A stretch of DNA of 64,000 nt from JBDTSW01 sp963782605. GTDB lineage: Bacteria; Actinomycetota; Thermoleophilia; Solirubrobacterales; 70-9. Location of the stretch: assembly GCA_963782605.1 (NCBI GenBank), contig CAWAKK010000005.1, positions 489,922-553,921 of the forward strand, read 5' to 3'. Of the stretch, positions 8,367-17,317 are shown piece after piece. The notes beneath the pieces were generated by a model. That model had not been told where the DNA came from. It made no database searches and saw nothing but the letters and a program-made list of their open reading frames with translations. The position numbers were made by a program, and so were the translations under genes. Within the stretch, counting starts at the first letter, position 1. Each line of letters begins with the position of its first letter.

Positions 8367-8372
8367 TAACCG

Positions 8373-8378
8373 ATTCTA
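8373..8378 (-). promoter_or_regulatory. -10 hexamer of a leaderless promoter (agmatinase-family gene)
   Basis: On the minus strand TAGAAT is followed by six bases (CGGTTA) and then the ATG at 8366. This spacing places the transcription start on the A of the start codon. The -35 region (CTGCCT, 17-base spacer) is weak. Confidence 0.5.
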
Positions 8379-8425
8379 TTAGCACTGCTGTACTGAGGCA
8401 GGCCTGCGCACCTCCCACCGGGGCC

Positions 8426-9589
8426 TCAGGCGGCAGCCGCCACAGGCGCCCGCAGCGCCCGCTCGGGCGGCAGGTCCGCAAACCCCGGAGGTGCGATCGC
8501 GAGGTAGTGCCCGAAGGCCCAGTCGACGACCTCCTTCCTCTTCATTCCCCGCAGCATCAGATTGAGCAGCCGCGGCGGGATCCGCGGCACGAGTCGCTGC
8601 GCGCGCAGCATCGCCTCGAACTTCCAGCGGTGCGAGGCGGAGAACGCCGCGTAGCGCTCGAGCGCCCGCTCTCGTGACTGCCCGCCGCTCAGGACCCTGC
8701 GCAGCTCGCGGCCACATGCGATCCCGAAGTAAAACGCGGTGCGGATGCCTTCGGCGGTGAGCGGCAGGCAGTGTCCCGCCGAGTCGCCGGCGAAGAAGAC
8801 CCCGTCCTCCGCCGCCGGGCGCAGCCGGTGCGGGATCCAGTTGCCCTGGTAGCGCACGGCCTCCCGCTCGAGGTCGAAGGCAAGCCGGACGGTTGGCCCC
8901 TTCACGTGATGGCGCGGGTCGAAAGATCCCACTCCCACCCGCGTTTCCTCCGCGGCAGGGAAGCTCCAGCCGTATCCGGCGGGCACGTAGGCGCGGTCGA
9001 TCCAGATCTCGAGCTCATCGCCGGATCCCCATGGATGGACCTCGAGCCCGCGCGAGAGCGGAGCGTCCGGTGGCTGATAGCCGTCGCCCGGGGCGAGCAG
9101 GCGCCGCCAGCCGAGGGCGTCGACGATGAGCGGCGAGCTGAGATCGCCCCGATCCGTGTGAACCGTGCTGCCGGTGCGTCCCTCGACCTTGGCCGTCTCG
9201 AACTCCGCATCGCCCTGCTCCCAGAGCAGGCCGCAGAGCTTTGGGTAATCGAACGTCGAAAAGGTCCAGGGCAGGCGCAGGCGCGCCGTCGTGTGCGGGG
9301 TGTGCACGACGAGGTCGCCAAACGTCTGTCGCATCGAGCCCTCGAGGCCAAGCGCCTGAAGCCATCGCGTTGGGGCCGCGCATGCCGAGGTCTGACGCTC
9401 GCCGATCTCGTAGCGGTCGATCACGAGGACCCGTGCCCCCGAGCCCGTCAGTTCCCGGGCCACGGCGAGGCCCGCAAAGCTCGCGCCGCAGACGAGGACG
9501 TCTGCCTCGCCACCGAGTGGCGTTCGCTCGGCACCCCGCTTGGTGTTGCGCCGTGGCATCCGGCGAGCGAGGGTACCGTTCGCTCCCAT
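8426..9589 (-). CDS. FAD-dependent oxidoreductase, geranylgeranyl-reductase-like
   Basis: 387 residues. An N-terminal dinucleotide-binding fold reads VLVCGASFAGLAVARE, with GASFAG in place of the strict GxGxxG, and ends in the ribose-binding acid VIDR. The second FAD motif GDSAGHCLPL is near residue 275, followed by AEGIRTAFYFG. This arrangement is that of the geranylgeranyl reductase/digeranylgeranylglycerophospholipid reductase family, which hydrogenates prenyl chains of quinones or lipids. The first ATG overlaps the start codon of the divergent BI-1 gene in CATG; an internal ATG at 9559 gives a more typical N-terminus. Substrate is inferred only at family level. Confidence 0.75.
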   Translation of the reverse strand: MGANGTLARRMPRRNTKRGAERTPLGGEADVLVCGASFAGLAVARELTGSGARVLVIDRYEIGERQTSACAAPTRWLQALGLEGSMRQTFGDLVVHTPHTTARLRLPWTFSTFDYPKLCGLLWEQGDAEFETAKVEGRTGSTVHTDRGDLSSPLIVDALGWRRLLAPGDGYQPPDAPLSRGLEVHPWGSGDELEIWIDRAYVPAGYGWSFPAAEETRVGVGSFDPRHHVKGPTVRLAFDLEREAVRYQGNWIPHRLRPAAEDGVFFAGDSAGHCLPLTAEGIRTAFYFGIACGRELRRVLSGGQSRERALERYAAFSASHRWKFEAMLRAQRLVPRIPPRLLNLMLRGMKRKEVVDWAFGHYLAIAPPGFADLPPERALRAPVAAAA

Positions 9590-10280
9590 GGAGTACGCAG
9601 CGCAGCCTCCTCTGACGATTCAGGCCGACGTCCAGGGCTTCCTCGTCAAGGTGTTCGGCTGGATGTTCGCCGGGCTCGCGCTGACGGGCGCCGCCGCCGC
9701 CGTGATCGGCGCCAACGAGGAGCTGCTTCGCACGATCACGGAAAACCCCGTGATCTTCATCGGCCTCATCGTCGTTCAGCTCGCCCTCGTGATCACGATC
9801 TCCGCGGCGATCAACAAGCTCTCGCCGGGCCTGGCGCTGACGCTGTTCTTCGTCTATGCGGCCTCGGTCGGTGTGACCTTCGCGTTCGTGTTCGAGCTCT
9901 ACACCGCCCAGTCCATCTTCACGACCTTTCTGATCACGTCTGCGATGTTCGGCGCCGTGGCCCTCTGGGGCTACCTGACGAAACGCGACCTCTCGACGAT
10001 GGGCACCGTGTTGATCATGGCCCTGGTCGGCCTGATCCTGGCCACGATCGTGAACATCTTCGTCGCCTCCGAGGCCCTCTACTGGATCACCACCTACGCC
10101 GGCGTCGTGATCTTCGCCGGCCTCACCGCCTACGACATGCAGAAGGTGAAGCAGTTCGGCCAAGCGGGGCTCGAGGGGGACGAGGAGTCGCGCGCCGCCA
10201 TCCTCGGGGCCCTCGCCCTCTACCTCGACTTCATCAACCTCTTCCTCTTCCTGCTGCGGATATTCGGCCGCTCCCGCTAG
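9588..10280 (+). CDS. Bax inhibitor-1 (BI-1/YccA) family membrane protein
   Basis: 230 residues with seven hydrophobic segments. The family fingerprint is present: the FLVKVFGWMFAGLALTG opening, FVYAASVGVTFAFVFELYT in the middle, and YDMQKVK followed by ALALYLDFINLFLFLLRIFG at the end. Bacterial homologues (YetJ) are pH-sensitive calcium-leak channels; function in this organism is not known. The ATG at 9588 is preferred over upstream in-frame codons because it matches the family start. TACCGT lies 8 bases upstream and no Shine-Dalgarno sequence is seen. Confidence 0.9.
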   Translation: MEYAAQPPLTIQADVQGFLVKVFGWMFAGLALTGAAAAVIGANEELLRTITENPVIFIGLIVVQLALVITISAAINKLSPGLALTLFFVYAASVGVTFAFVFELYTAQSIFTTFLITSAMFGAVALWGYLTKRDLSTMGTVLIMALVGLILATIVNIFVASEALYWITTYAGVVIFAGLTAYDMQKVKQFGQAGLEGDEESRAAILGALALYLDFINLFLFLLRIFGRSR

Positions 10281-10355
10281 CCTGAACCCCTCGCCTGAGG
10301 CCTCGCCGCGCGCGCACGAAAGTGAGCAGAGGCCTTTCTGCCAAACTGTTTCGCC

Positions 10356-11783
10356 GTGTCGACGCCTGACCTAACCGCTCCCGCAGCCCCAGAAGCGCCC
10401 GTGGCGCCGCCTCCGGCGACCACAAACGGCGGCTCGGCCGACGCGATGATCGAGGTCGACGGCAAGCTTCGTCCCAACTACGAGGCCACGATCAAGCCCT
10501 TCGACGAGGGCGACGTCGTCTCCGGGGAGGTCGTTCGGATCGACAAGGACGAGGTCCTCGTTGACATCGGCTACAAGTCGGAGGGGGTCATCCCCGCCAA
10601 CGAGCTCTCGATTCGCCGCTCCGTCGACCCCGCCGACGAGGTCTCGCTGGGCGAGTCCGTCGACGCGCTGGTCCTCACGAAGGAGGATCAGGAGGGCCGT
10701 CTCGTCCTCTCAAAGAAGCGGGCGCGCTTCGAGAAGGCCTGGCGCAAGATCGAGGCCGCGGCCGAGTCCGGCGAACCGGTCGACGGCAACGTGATCGAAG
10801 TGGTCAAGGGCGGGCTCATCCTCGACCTCGGCGTCCGCGGCTTCCTGCCGGCGTCGCTGGTCGACATCCGCCGGGTCCACAACCTGGACGAGTTCAAGGG
10901 CCAGACCCTCGAATGCAAGGTCATCGAGCTCAATCGCAGCCGTAACAACGTGGTGCTCTCGCGGCGCGCGGTCCTCGAGGAGGAGCGCAAGGAGGTCCGC
11001 GAGCAGATCCTGGGTCGCCTGCAGCCCGGCCAGATCGTCGAGGGCAAGATCTCCAACATCGTCGACTTCGGCGCGTTCGTCGATCTCGAGGGAATCGATG
11101 GCCTCATCCACATCTCCGAGCTCTCCTGGAGCCACGTGAATCATCCCTCCGAGGTCCTGACGATCGGTGAGACGGTGCGCGTCAAGGTCCTCGATATCGA
11201 CCGCAGCCGCCAGCGGATCTCCCTCGGCCTAAAGCAGACCCAGGAGGACCCGTGGCAGAAGGTCCTGAACGAGTACCGGGTCGGCGCCGTGCTCGAGGGC
11301 AAGGTGACGAAGGTCGTCGCCTTCGGTGCGTTCGTCGAGATCGTGCCCGGGGTCGAGGGGCTCGTCCATATCTCCGAGCTCGCCGAGCATCACGTTGAGA
11401 GCCCTGGTGACGTCGTTACGCCCGGCCAGGAGGTTTGGGTGCGAATTCTGGAAATCGACGAGGAGCGACGGCGCATCTCGCTCAGCGTGAAGCGCGCGGA
11501 GACGGGCAACATGCCGCTGCGCGATCTCATGCCTGCCGAGCTCACGGAGGCCGCGACCACCAAGCCGGCACCCACCGATGACGTGCCCGATCTCGGCCTC
11601 TCCGAGGAAGTCTTCTCCGATGCCCCCGCACCCGAGGCGGCCGCGGATCAGCCCGAAGCCGTCGCGGCGGACGCACCCGCGGAGGCCGAGGCCTCCGCGG
11701 AGCCCGATCCAGACGCCGAGCCCGAGGCGGCCGACGAGCCCGACGGCGCTCGCGCCGAGTCCTCCGAGCCCGAGCAGGCGTGA
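10356..11783 (+). CDS. rpsA: 30S ribosomal protein S1
   Basis: 475 residues with four S1 RNA-binding domains at about 51-121, 141-204, 225-293 and 309-380. The last two are the most canonical (VDFGAFVDL..IDGLIHISELSW and VAFGAFVEI..VEGLVHISELA). Four domains and an acidic, Ala/Pro/Glu-rich tail (about 395-475) match actinobacterial S1 rather than the six-domain enterobacterial form. The GTG at 10356 has no ribosome site; ATG codon 31 is a possible internal start, but the upstream codons look coding. The 3' end overlaps coaE by GTGA, the same neighbour as in Mycobacterium. Confidence 0.95.
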   Translation: MSTPDLTAPAAPEAPVAPPPATTNGGSADAMIEVDGKLRPNYEATIKPFDEGDVVSGEVVRIDKDEVLVDIGYKSEGVIPANELSIRRSVDPADEVSLGESVDALVLTKEDQEGRLVLSKKRARFEKAWRKIEAAAESGEPVDGNVIEVVKGGLILDLGVRGFLPASLVDIRRVHNLDEFKGQTLECKVIELNRSRNNVVLSRRAVLEEERKEVREQILGRLQPGQIVEGKISNIVDFGAFVDLEGIDGLIHISELSWSHVNHPSEVLTIGETVRVKVLDIDRSRQRISLGLKQTQEDPWQKVLNEYRVGAVLEGKVTKVVAFGAFVEIVPGVEGLVHISELAEHHVESPGDVVTPGQEVWVRILEIDEERRRISLSVKRAETGNMPLRDLMPAELTEAATTKPAPTDDVPDLGLSEEVFSDAPAPEAAADQPEAVAADAPAEAEASAEPDPDAEPEAADEPDGARAESSEPEQA

Positions 11784-12397
11784 CCCGGCGGGCGGCCTCG
11801 CCGCCCGTGGCCTTCGTCGGACTGACCGGCGCCGTCGCGGCCGGGAAATCCGAGGCGTTGGCCGCGTTCGACCGTTTGGGTGCGCAGACGCTCTCGAGTG
11901 ACGCCGTCGTTCATGAGCTGCTCGCCTCCCCCGAGGTGGCCGTCGCCCTTGCCGATCGCTGGGGCGCCGACGCCGCCCCGGAGGGCCGGGTGGATCGGAC
12001 TCGGGTGGCGGCGATCGTGTTCGAGCGACCGGATGAACTGCGGTGGCTCGAGCGATACCTGCACCCACTGGTGCGCGAGCGAGTTACCGCCTGGCGGGCG
12101 TCCCTTCCGAGCGACGCGGAGCTCGCCGTGGTCGAGGTCCCGCTGCTTTTCGAGACGGGAATGGAATCGGCTTTCGACACCACGGTGTGCGTCGTGGCCC
12201 AGGATGATCTGCGTATGGCGCGGGCAGACGAGCGGGGCACGGATTCCCTTGAGAAGCGCAGCGCCCGCCAGCTCTCACAGGCCGAGAAGGCCAGCCGGGC
12301 TGAGTTCGTGGTTGCAAACGACGGCTCTCGCGAAGAGCTCGAGGCCCGTCTCGGGGAGTTGATTCCGAAGCTGCGCGCGACCGCGGAGCCCGTGTGA
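11780..12397 (+). CDS. coaE: Dephospho-CoA kinase
   Basis: 205 residues; catalyses the last step of coenzyme A synthesis by phosphorylating the ribose of dephospho-CoA. The P-loop GLTGAVAAGKS starts at residue 14. The CoaE features SDAVVHELL (about 40) and VVEVPLLFETGM (about 118-129) are present. It starts with GTG overlapping the rpsA stop (GTGA) and ends overlapping the next GTG in the same way, so it is translationally coupled on both sides. The mycobacterial enzyme has an extra C-terminal domain; this one is single-domain. Confidence 0.95.
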   Translation: MTRRAASPPVAFVGLTGAVAAGKSEALAAFDRLGAQTLSSDAVVHELLASPEVAVALADRWGADAAPEGRVDRTRVAAIVFERPDELRWLERYLHPLVRERVTAWRASLPSDAELAVVEVPLLFETGMESAFDTTVCVVAQDDLRMARADERGTDSLEKRSARQLSQAEKASRAEFVVANDGSREELEARLGELIPKLRATAEPV

Positions 12398-12954
12398 GCC
12401 GGTCCGGAGCGTTCCTCGTGGGTGCCGTGCTCCTCGGCGCCGCGATCGCGTTTGCCGTCAGCCGCATCGATGTCGGGGAGGCGATCCGCGAGGTCACGCT
12501 GCCGCTTCGCCACGAGGACTCGATCCGCCAGCAGGCCGAGCGCTTCGATCTCGATCCCGCCTTGATCGCTGCCGTGATCTACGAGGAGTCGCGCTTTAGC
12601 GATCAGACCTCGCACGCGGGGGCCCGAGGCCTGATGCAGATCACCCCGGATACCGCCGACACGATCGAGCGGCTCAGCGGAGGCGAGACCTTCATCTACG
12701 AGGACCTCGCGGACTCGGACCTCAACATTCGCTACGGCACCTACTACCTGAACTACCTGCTCGACCTCTACGGGGGGAACGTCGTGGCTGCGCTCGCTGC
12801 GTACAACGCGGGGCCCACCAACGTGAGCGCCTGGGGTGGGGCAGAGCTCGAGATCGACGAGATCGAGTTCGCCGAGACTCGCACATACGTCCAGAACGTC
12901 CTCGAGCGCCGGGATCAGTACCGCGAGAACTACGCCAAGGATCTGGGCCTCTAG
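12394..12954 (+). CDS. Lytic transglycosylase (SLT domain)
   Basis: 186 residues. An N-terminal hydrophobic segment (about 5-23) works as a signal anchor. The SLT domain has the catalytic Glu65 in EESRF, then GARGLMQITPDTA at about 77-89 and the AAYNAGP motif near 137. Family 1 lytic transglycosylases cleave the peptidoglycan glycan chain outside the membrane. GTGA overlap with coaE indicates coupling. Its presence between coaE and uvrB is one of several envelope genes inserted into an otherwise information-processing run. Confidence 0.92.
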   Translation: MSRSGAFLVGAVLLGAAIAFAVSRIDVGEAIREVTLPLRHEDSIRQQAERFDLDPALIAAVIYEESRFSDQTSHAGARGLMQITPDTADTIERLSGGETFIYEDLADSDLNIRYGTYYLNYLLDLYGGNVVAALAAYNAGPTNVSAWGGAELEIDEIEFAETRTYVQNVLERRDQYRENYAKDLGL

Positions 12955-13022
12955 CCACAGGGCGAACGCTGCCGGGACGCCCGTCAGCGCGGCCGCCACT
13001 CGCGGTTCGTCAGGATCTCGGC

Positions 13023-15365
13023 GTGCTGGTCTCCTGGGTTCTCCTGCCGCTCCTGCTGGTCGCCCTCGGGCTGGGATGGGGGCTCCTGGCCGAGCGGATC
13101 GCCGGGACGCGACTGCCGGGAGCGCTGCTGCCGGGCGTGGGCATGGCGGCGATGATCGTCGCGGCGCAGTTCCCCGCGCTCCTCGACGCCACCGCAGAGC
13201 TCATCGTCCCGCTCGTGGCCGCCGGGGCGCTGGTCGGGGTCGTCACAGGCGCAAGAGGGCGCGAGATCCGCCCCGATCGGTGGGCGACCTTCGCCGGGGT
13301 CGCTGTTTTCGGGGCATACGCCGCTCCCATCGTGCTCTCGGGCGAGGCGACGTTCGCCGGCTACATCAAGCTCGACGACACCGCGACATGGCTCGCCCTC
13401 ACCGACCACGTGATGGAACACGGCCGTGACCTCGATGGGCTCGCGCCGTCAACGTACGAGGCGACGCTCGCGTTCAACCTGGGCGACGGCTACCCGGTGG
13501 GCGTCTTCCTCCCGCTCGGCATCGGCTCGACCCTCACGGGCACCGACTCGGCCTGGTTGATCCAGCCGTATATGGCGACCTGGGCGGCGGTGCTCGCGGT
13601 GACGCTCTGGGAGATCGGCAGGCCTGTGGTCGCGTCGGCGCCGATCCGAGCTGCGGCCGCATTCGTCGCAGCTCAGCCCGCGCTGCTCGTCGGCTACTAC
13701 CTGTGGGGCGGCATCAAGGAGGTGGCGGCGATCGCACTGGTCGCCACGGCCGCGGCGCTCGTGCCTGGCGCCGTCGCGACAGGTCGGGCTCGGGCCGCCG
13801 TGCCGCTGGCGATCGCGAGCGCGGCGCTGGTCGGGGTCCTGAGCGGCGGCGGGGTGCTCTGGCTGGCGGTGCCCCTGGGGATCGGGATCGTTTTGAGCTT
13901 CCGGCAGTGGGGCACCCCGGCGCTCAAACGTGCGATGGCGGTCGCCGTGCTCGTCGCGGCGCTCAGCCTGCCGGTGCTGCTTTCGGGCGGAGCACTGCCG
14001 CCAACGTCCTCGCCGCTCACCGACGCCGCCGCGCTCGGCAACCTCGCCGGGCCACTCGACCCCCTCCAGGCGGCGGGCATCTGGCCCGCCGGAGACTTTC
14101 GTTTCGAGCCTGAAGCACGGCTTGCAACCAACCTCCTGATCGTGATCTGCCTCCTGGGCGGGGCAGTGGGGGTCACGGCGGCCTGGCGCCGGCGCGCCGG
14201 CGCTGCCCTGGGCCTCATCTTCGGTCTCCTGGCAACCGGGGCGCTGCTGGTTGCCACCGGCTCCCCGTGGGTGGAGGGCAAGGCCCTGGCGACGGCTTCG
14301 GTCGCGATCCCCTTCGCCGCCATGCTCGGGGCGGGAGCGCTGGTCGCTGCGGGCAGACGCGCCCTCGGCGTCGCGCTCGGAGTAGTCGTGGCCGGTGGTG
14401 TCCTGTGGTCGAACGCCATGGCCTTCGAGGACGTCAACCTCGCGCCCCGGCAGCAGCTCGTCGAGCTGGAGGACCTGAGCGAGACGATCGCCGGCGACGG
14501 GCCGACTCTGCTGACCGAATACCAGCTCTACGGCGCGCGACACTTTCTCCGCGACGCCGAGCCTGAGGCGGTCTCCGACCTGCGGCGGCGGGAGATCCCA
14601 CGCCGGGACGGCGAGCCGGTTCCGAATGGGCTCGCGGCGGACACCGACGAGCTCCGGCTCCGCGACGTCTTCGTCTACGAGACGCTCGTGATCCGTCGCT
14701 CGCCGGTCGCAAGCCGGCCCCCGGCGGCCTACGAGCGATCCTGGGCAGGCGAGTTCTACGACGTGTGGCAGCGCCTGGGCGAATCGGCGCCGTCGCGCCA
14801 CCTGCCGTTGGGCAGCGCCGGCAGCCCGGTCGCCCGACCCTCATGCGAGCGGCTGCGCACGCTGGCTCAGGACGCCGAACCGGGCCAGACCCTTCTGGCG
14901 GCGAGGGGATCCCGGCCGGTCGAGGTGCCGCTCTCGCCCGCCGGCTATCCGGACGCCTGGCGAGACGTGGATCCCTCTCGTCCACGACCTGACGCCGCGG
15001 GGGATCTGCGCGGGATCGTTGTCGTCAAGGATCCGGGCAGCTACGAACTCTGGCTGGGTGGTGGCGTTCGCCCCCATGTCGAGGCGAGTGTCGACCGGAT
15101 CCCGCTCGGCGAGGCGCGCCACCAGCTGCAGAACGACGGCGGCTTCGTGAGCCTGGGCGGACTGGTTCTGGGGCGGGGGCCGCACGAGGTGACGGTTTCC
15201 TTTTCCGGCCCGGACCTCCATCCCGGCAGCGACGGCATCGCGGCGCCCGTGGGCCCCCTCCTGCTGAAGCCGGTGGGAACCGGCACCACCGTCGCGCGGG
15301 TCGATCCGGCTTTAGCCGAAACCCTGTGTAGACGCGAGTGGGACTGGATCGAGCTGGAGCGGTAG
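13023..15365 (+). CDS. Large polytopic membrane protein of unknown function
   Basis: 780 residues. The first 460 or so hold many hydrophobic helices; the last 300 or so are soluble and probably extracellular. No glycosyltransferase active-site motif is certain, although helices alternating with a periplasmic domain resemble GT-C glycosyltransferases. A notable segment is YIKLDDTATWLALTDHVME near residues 117-135, before a predicted loop with FLPLGIGSTLTG. The GTG start has AGGA at 13012-13015 with good spacing. It is flanked by a transglycosylase and an MFS transporter, so an envelope role is plausible. Not recognised further. Confidence 0.7.
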   Translation: MLVSWVLLPLLLVALGLGWGLLAERIAGTRLPGALLPGVGMAAMIVAAQFPALLDATAELIVPLVAAGALVGVVTGARGREIRPDRWATFAGVAVFGAYAAPIVLSGEATFAGYIKLDDTATWLALTDHVMEHGRDLDGLAPSTYEATLAFNLGDGYPVGVFLPLGIGSTLTGTDSAWLIQPYMATWAAVLAVTLWEIGRPVVASAPIRAAAAFVAAQPALLVGYYLWGGIKEVAAIALVATAAALVPGAVATGRARAAVPLAIASAALVGVLSGGGVLWLAVPLGIGIVLSFRQWGTPALKRAMAVAVLVAALSLPVLLSGGALPPTSSPLTDAAALGNLAGPLDPLQAAGIWPAGDFRFEPEARLATNLLIVICLLGGAVGVTAAWRRRAGAALGLIFGLLATGALLVATGSPWVEGKALATASVAIPFAAMLGAGALVAAGRRALGVALGVVVAGGVLWSNAMAFEDVNLAPRQQLVELEDLSETIAGDGPTLLTEYQLYGARHFLRDAEPEAVSDLRRREIPRRDGEPVPNGLAADTDELRLRDVFVYETLVIRRSPVASRPPAAYERSWAGEFYDVWQRLGESAPSRHLPLGSAGSPVARPSCERLRTLAQDAEPGQTLLAARGSRPVEVPLSPAGYPDAWRDVDPSRPRPDAAGDLRGIVVVKDPGSYELWLGGGVRPHVEASVDRIPLGEARHQLQNDGGFVSLGGLVLGRGPHEVTVSFSGPDLHPGSDGIAAPVGPLLLKPVGTGTTVARVDPALAETLCRREWDWIELER

Positions 15366-15404
15366 CGCAGCTGCTCGGTTTCCCACACGTCAACCTATCT
15401 GGGC

Positions 15405-16763
15405 TTGAGCGGACGAAAGGCAGCGCTTCTGGTCGCCGTCGGCCTCGTCCTGGCCGACTCCTCGGTCGTCGTGCTTGCGCTCCCGGAGATCTACCGCGAG
15501 CTCGACGTCTCGGTCACTGCCGTGACCTGGGTCCTGGTCTCCTTCAACGTGGTCCTCGCCGCCGTCGCGGTCCCGGCGGCCCACGCCGCACGCGTCCTTG
15601 GGCCGGCCCGCGTCAGCTGTGCCGGGCTCGGGTTGTTCGCGCTCGCCAGCCTCGCCTGCGGGCTCGCCGGTGGGATCGAGCTGCTCCTCGCCGCCCGCTG
15701 CGTGCAGGCGATCGGCGGTGCCGCGGCCGTCTGCGCAGCGCTTGAGCTGCTGCCATCCGTCGCGGGTTCCGAGCAGGGCGCCGCCAGGGCCTGGGCGCGG
15801 GCCGGGACGATCGGAGCCGCCCTTGGGCCTGGGATCGGAGGCCTTCTCACCGAGCTCATCTCGTGGGAGTCGATCTTCCTGATCCAGGTCCCCGCCGCCA
15901 TCGCTCTGGCGGTCTGGCTGCTGCCGGCCGCCAAGGGCGAGTGGATGGCGGGTGCGATCCGTTCCGAATTGCGGCCGACCGGGCGGCCGCACCTGGCTGC
16001 GAACGCGGCGCTCGCACTCGTCGCGGCCGCGCTGGCCGCGGCGCTCTTCCTGGTCGTCCTGCTCATGATCGAGGGCTGGCGGCTGAGCCCGATCGCAGCT
16101 GCCGCCGCGGTCTCCGCGATGCCGCTCGCGGCGCTGGCGAGCGGTTCGCTGGCGGCGGTGGCCGACGGTCGCGCGCGAGCGGGCGCCGGGGTGATCCTGC
16201 TCGCCGGTGGCCTTGCGGGACTGGCCCTCTTGCCCGATGCCTCCATCGTCGCCACGCTGGCCCCGCAGGTTCTGGTGGGGGTCGGTCTCGCGCTGACCCT
16301 CTCAGCCCTCACCGAGGCGGCCTTGGCCGGCCGCGCGCCCCAGGCGATCCACGGGGGCTGGACCATCGCGGCACGCCATGCGGGCGTCGTTGCGGGCCTG
16401 CTCGTGATGACGCCGATCTTCACTGCCGATCTCGAATCGGAGCGCGCAGACGCCCAGGCGGCCGGGACGGCGGCGCTCTTGGATGCCCGGCTGGATCCCT
16501 CGCTCAAGCTCGACCTCGCCGAGCGGCTCGCCACGCGCCTCGAGGAGGAGGGCGACAAGGTGCCAGACGTCGCGCCCGCCTTCGACCCGCTCCCAGCCGA
16601 CCCCGCCGACCGGGCCGGGGCGGTCGAGCTGCGGACGACACTCGAGGATCAGCTCGACCGCGCGGCGACGCACGCGTTCAGTGGCTCGTTCTTCGTAGCG
16701 GCGGCGTTCGCCCTTGCCGCCCTGTTCCCGATCCTGCTCGCGCGGCGGAGCCCGACCCTGTGA
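15405..16763 (+). CDS. MFS transporter, drug/H+ antiporter type
   Basis: 452 residues and about 12-14 hydrophobic helices. The N-terminal helix reads AALLVAVGLVLADSSVVVLALPEI, whose D-S/T-x-V-x-AL pattern in helix 1 is typical of the DHA2 (EmrB/QacA) group. A large non-membrane segment (about 345-420) sits before the last helix, which is unusual for the family. The TTG start lies 39 bases after the previous gene without a strong ribosome site. The stop overlaps the next GTG (GTGA). Export of a toxic compound or envelope precursor is possible. Confidence 0.8.
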   Translation: MSGRKAALLVAVGLVLADSSVVVLALPEIYRELDVSVTAVTWVLVSFNVVLAAVAVPAAHAARVLGPARVSCAGLGLFALASLACGLAGGIELLLAARCVQAIGGAAAVCAALELLPSVAGSEQGAARAWARAGTIGAALGPGIGGLLTELISWESIFLIQVPAAIALAVWLLPAAKGEWMAGAIRSELRPTGRPHLAANAALALVAAALAAALFLVVLLMIEGWRLSPIAAAAAVSAMPLAALASGSLAAVADGRARAGAGVILLAGGLAGLALLPDASIVATLAPQVLVGVGLALTLSALTEAALAGRAPQAIHGGWTIAARHAGVVAGLLVMTPIFTADLESERADAQAAGTAALLDARLDPSLKLDLAERLATRLEEEGDKVPDVAPAFDPLPADPADRAGAVELRTTLEDQLDRAATHAFSGSFFVAAAFALAALFPILLARRSPTL

Positions 16764-17281
16764 GGGGCGTTCGCTCCAGAGCGCTTCTCGCCGCCGCCGT
16801 GGTCGCGTCGGCGGCCCTGGTCGGCCTCTACCTGCTGCTCGGGGGCGCGACCTACGAGCCGACGCCCGTGCAGGATCCCTGCGCGCCACGCGAGTGGCGG
16901 GCGCCGGAGGGCGTCGAGCAATCCGCCGAGCAGTTCGCCCTCTCCGCGCTCGACGGCGCGGCGTGCCAGCTGCAGGTGAGCCGGGAGACGCTGGCGGTCG
17001 CCCTCGCGAGCCCCGAGTCCCGAGCGCGATTCGCGGAGGAGTACGGGATCGACGACGCGACCCTGGAGGCGGCGGTGCGGGCGGGCCTCGTGCGAGCGGT
17101 CGACGATGCGGAGGCGGCTGGAGCGCTCAGCCCCCTGGTCGCCGCGCCCCTGCGTGAGGCTGCGGAACGGATTCCCGTCGATGAGGGAATCGCCCTGATC
17201 GAGGACGCGAGCGCAATCTTCGAGGGTGGGCAGGACCTGCTCGACCGAGGCCTGGACGCGCTCGGCGGACTGATTCCGTAG
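16760..17281 (+). CDS. Membrane-anchored or secreted protein of unknown function
   Basis: 173 residues. A basic start (MRGVRSR) is followed by one hydrophobic stretch ALLAAAVVASAALVGLYLLL (about 8-27), so the rest lies outside the membrane as a helix-rich domain. The only two cysteines, in DPCAPREW and AACQLQ, could form a disulphide. The GTG at 16760 is chosen because it overlaps the MFS stop as GTGA and puts the hydrophobic segment at the N-terminus; the open frame extends far upstream as a shadow of the MFS gene. Coupling suggests it may assist that transporter. Not recognised. Confidence 0.7.
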   Translation: MRGVRSRALLAAAVVASAALVGLYLLLGGATYEPTPVQDPCAPREWRAPEGVEQSAEQFALSALDGAACQLQVSRETLAVALASPESRARFAEEYGIDDATLEAAVRAGLVRAVDDAEAAGALSPLVAAPLREAAERIPVDEGIALIEDASAIFEGGQDLLDRGLDALGGLIP

Positions 17282-17317
17282 CTGGGGCGACCCACCGCGC
17301 GGCTACGCTGATCGGAC

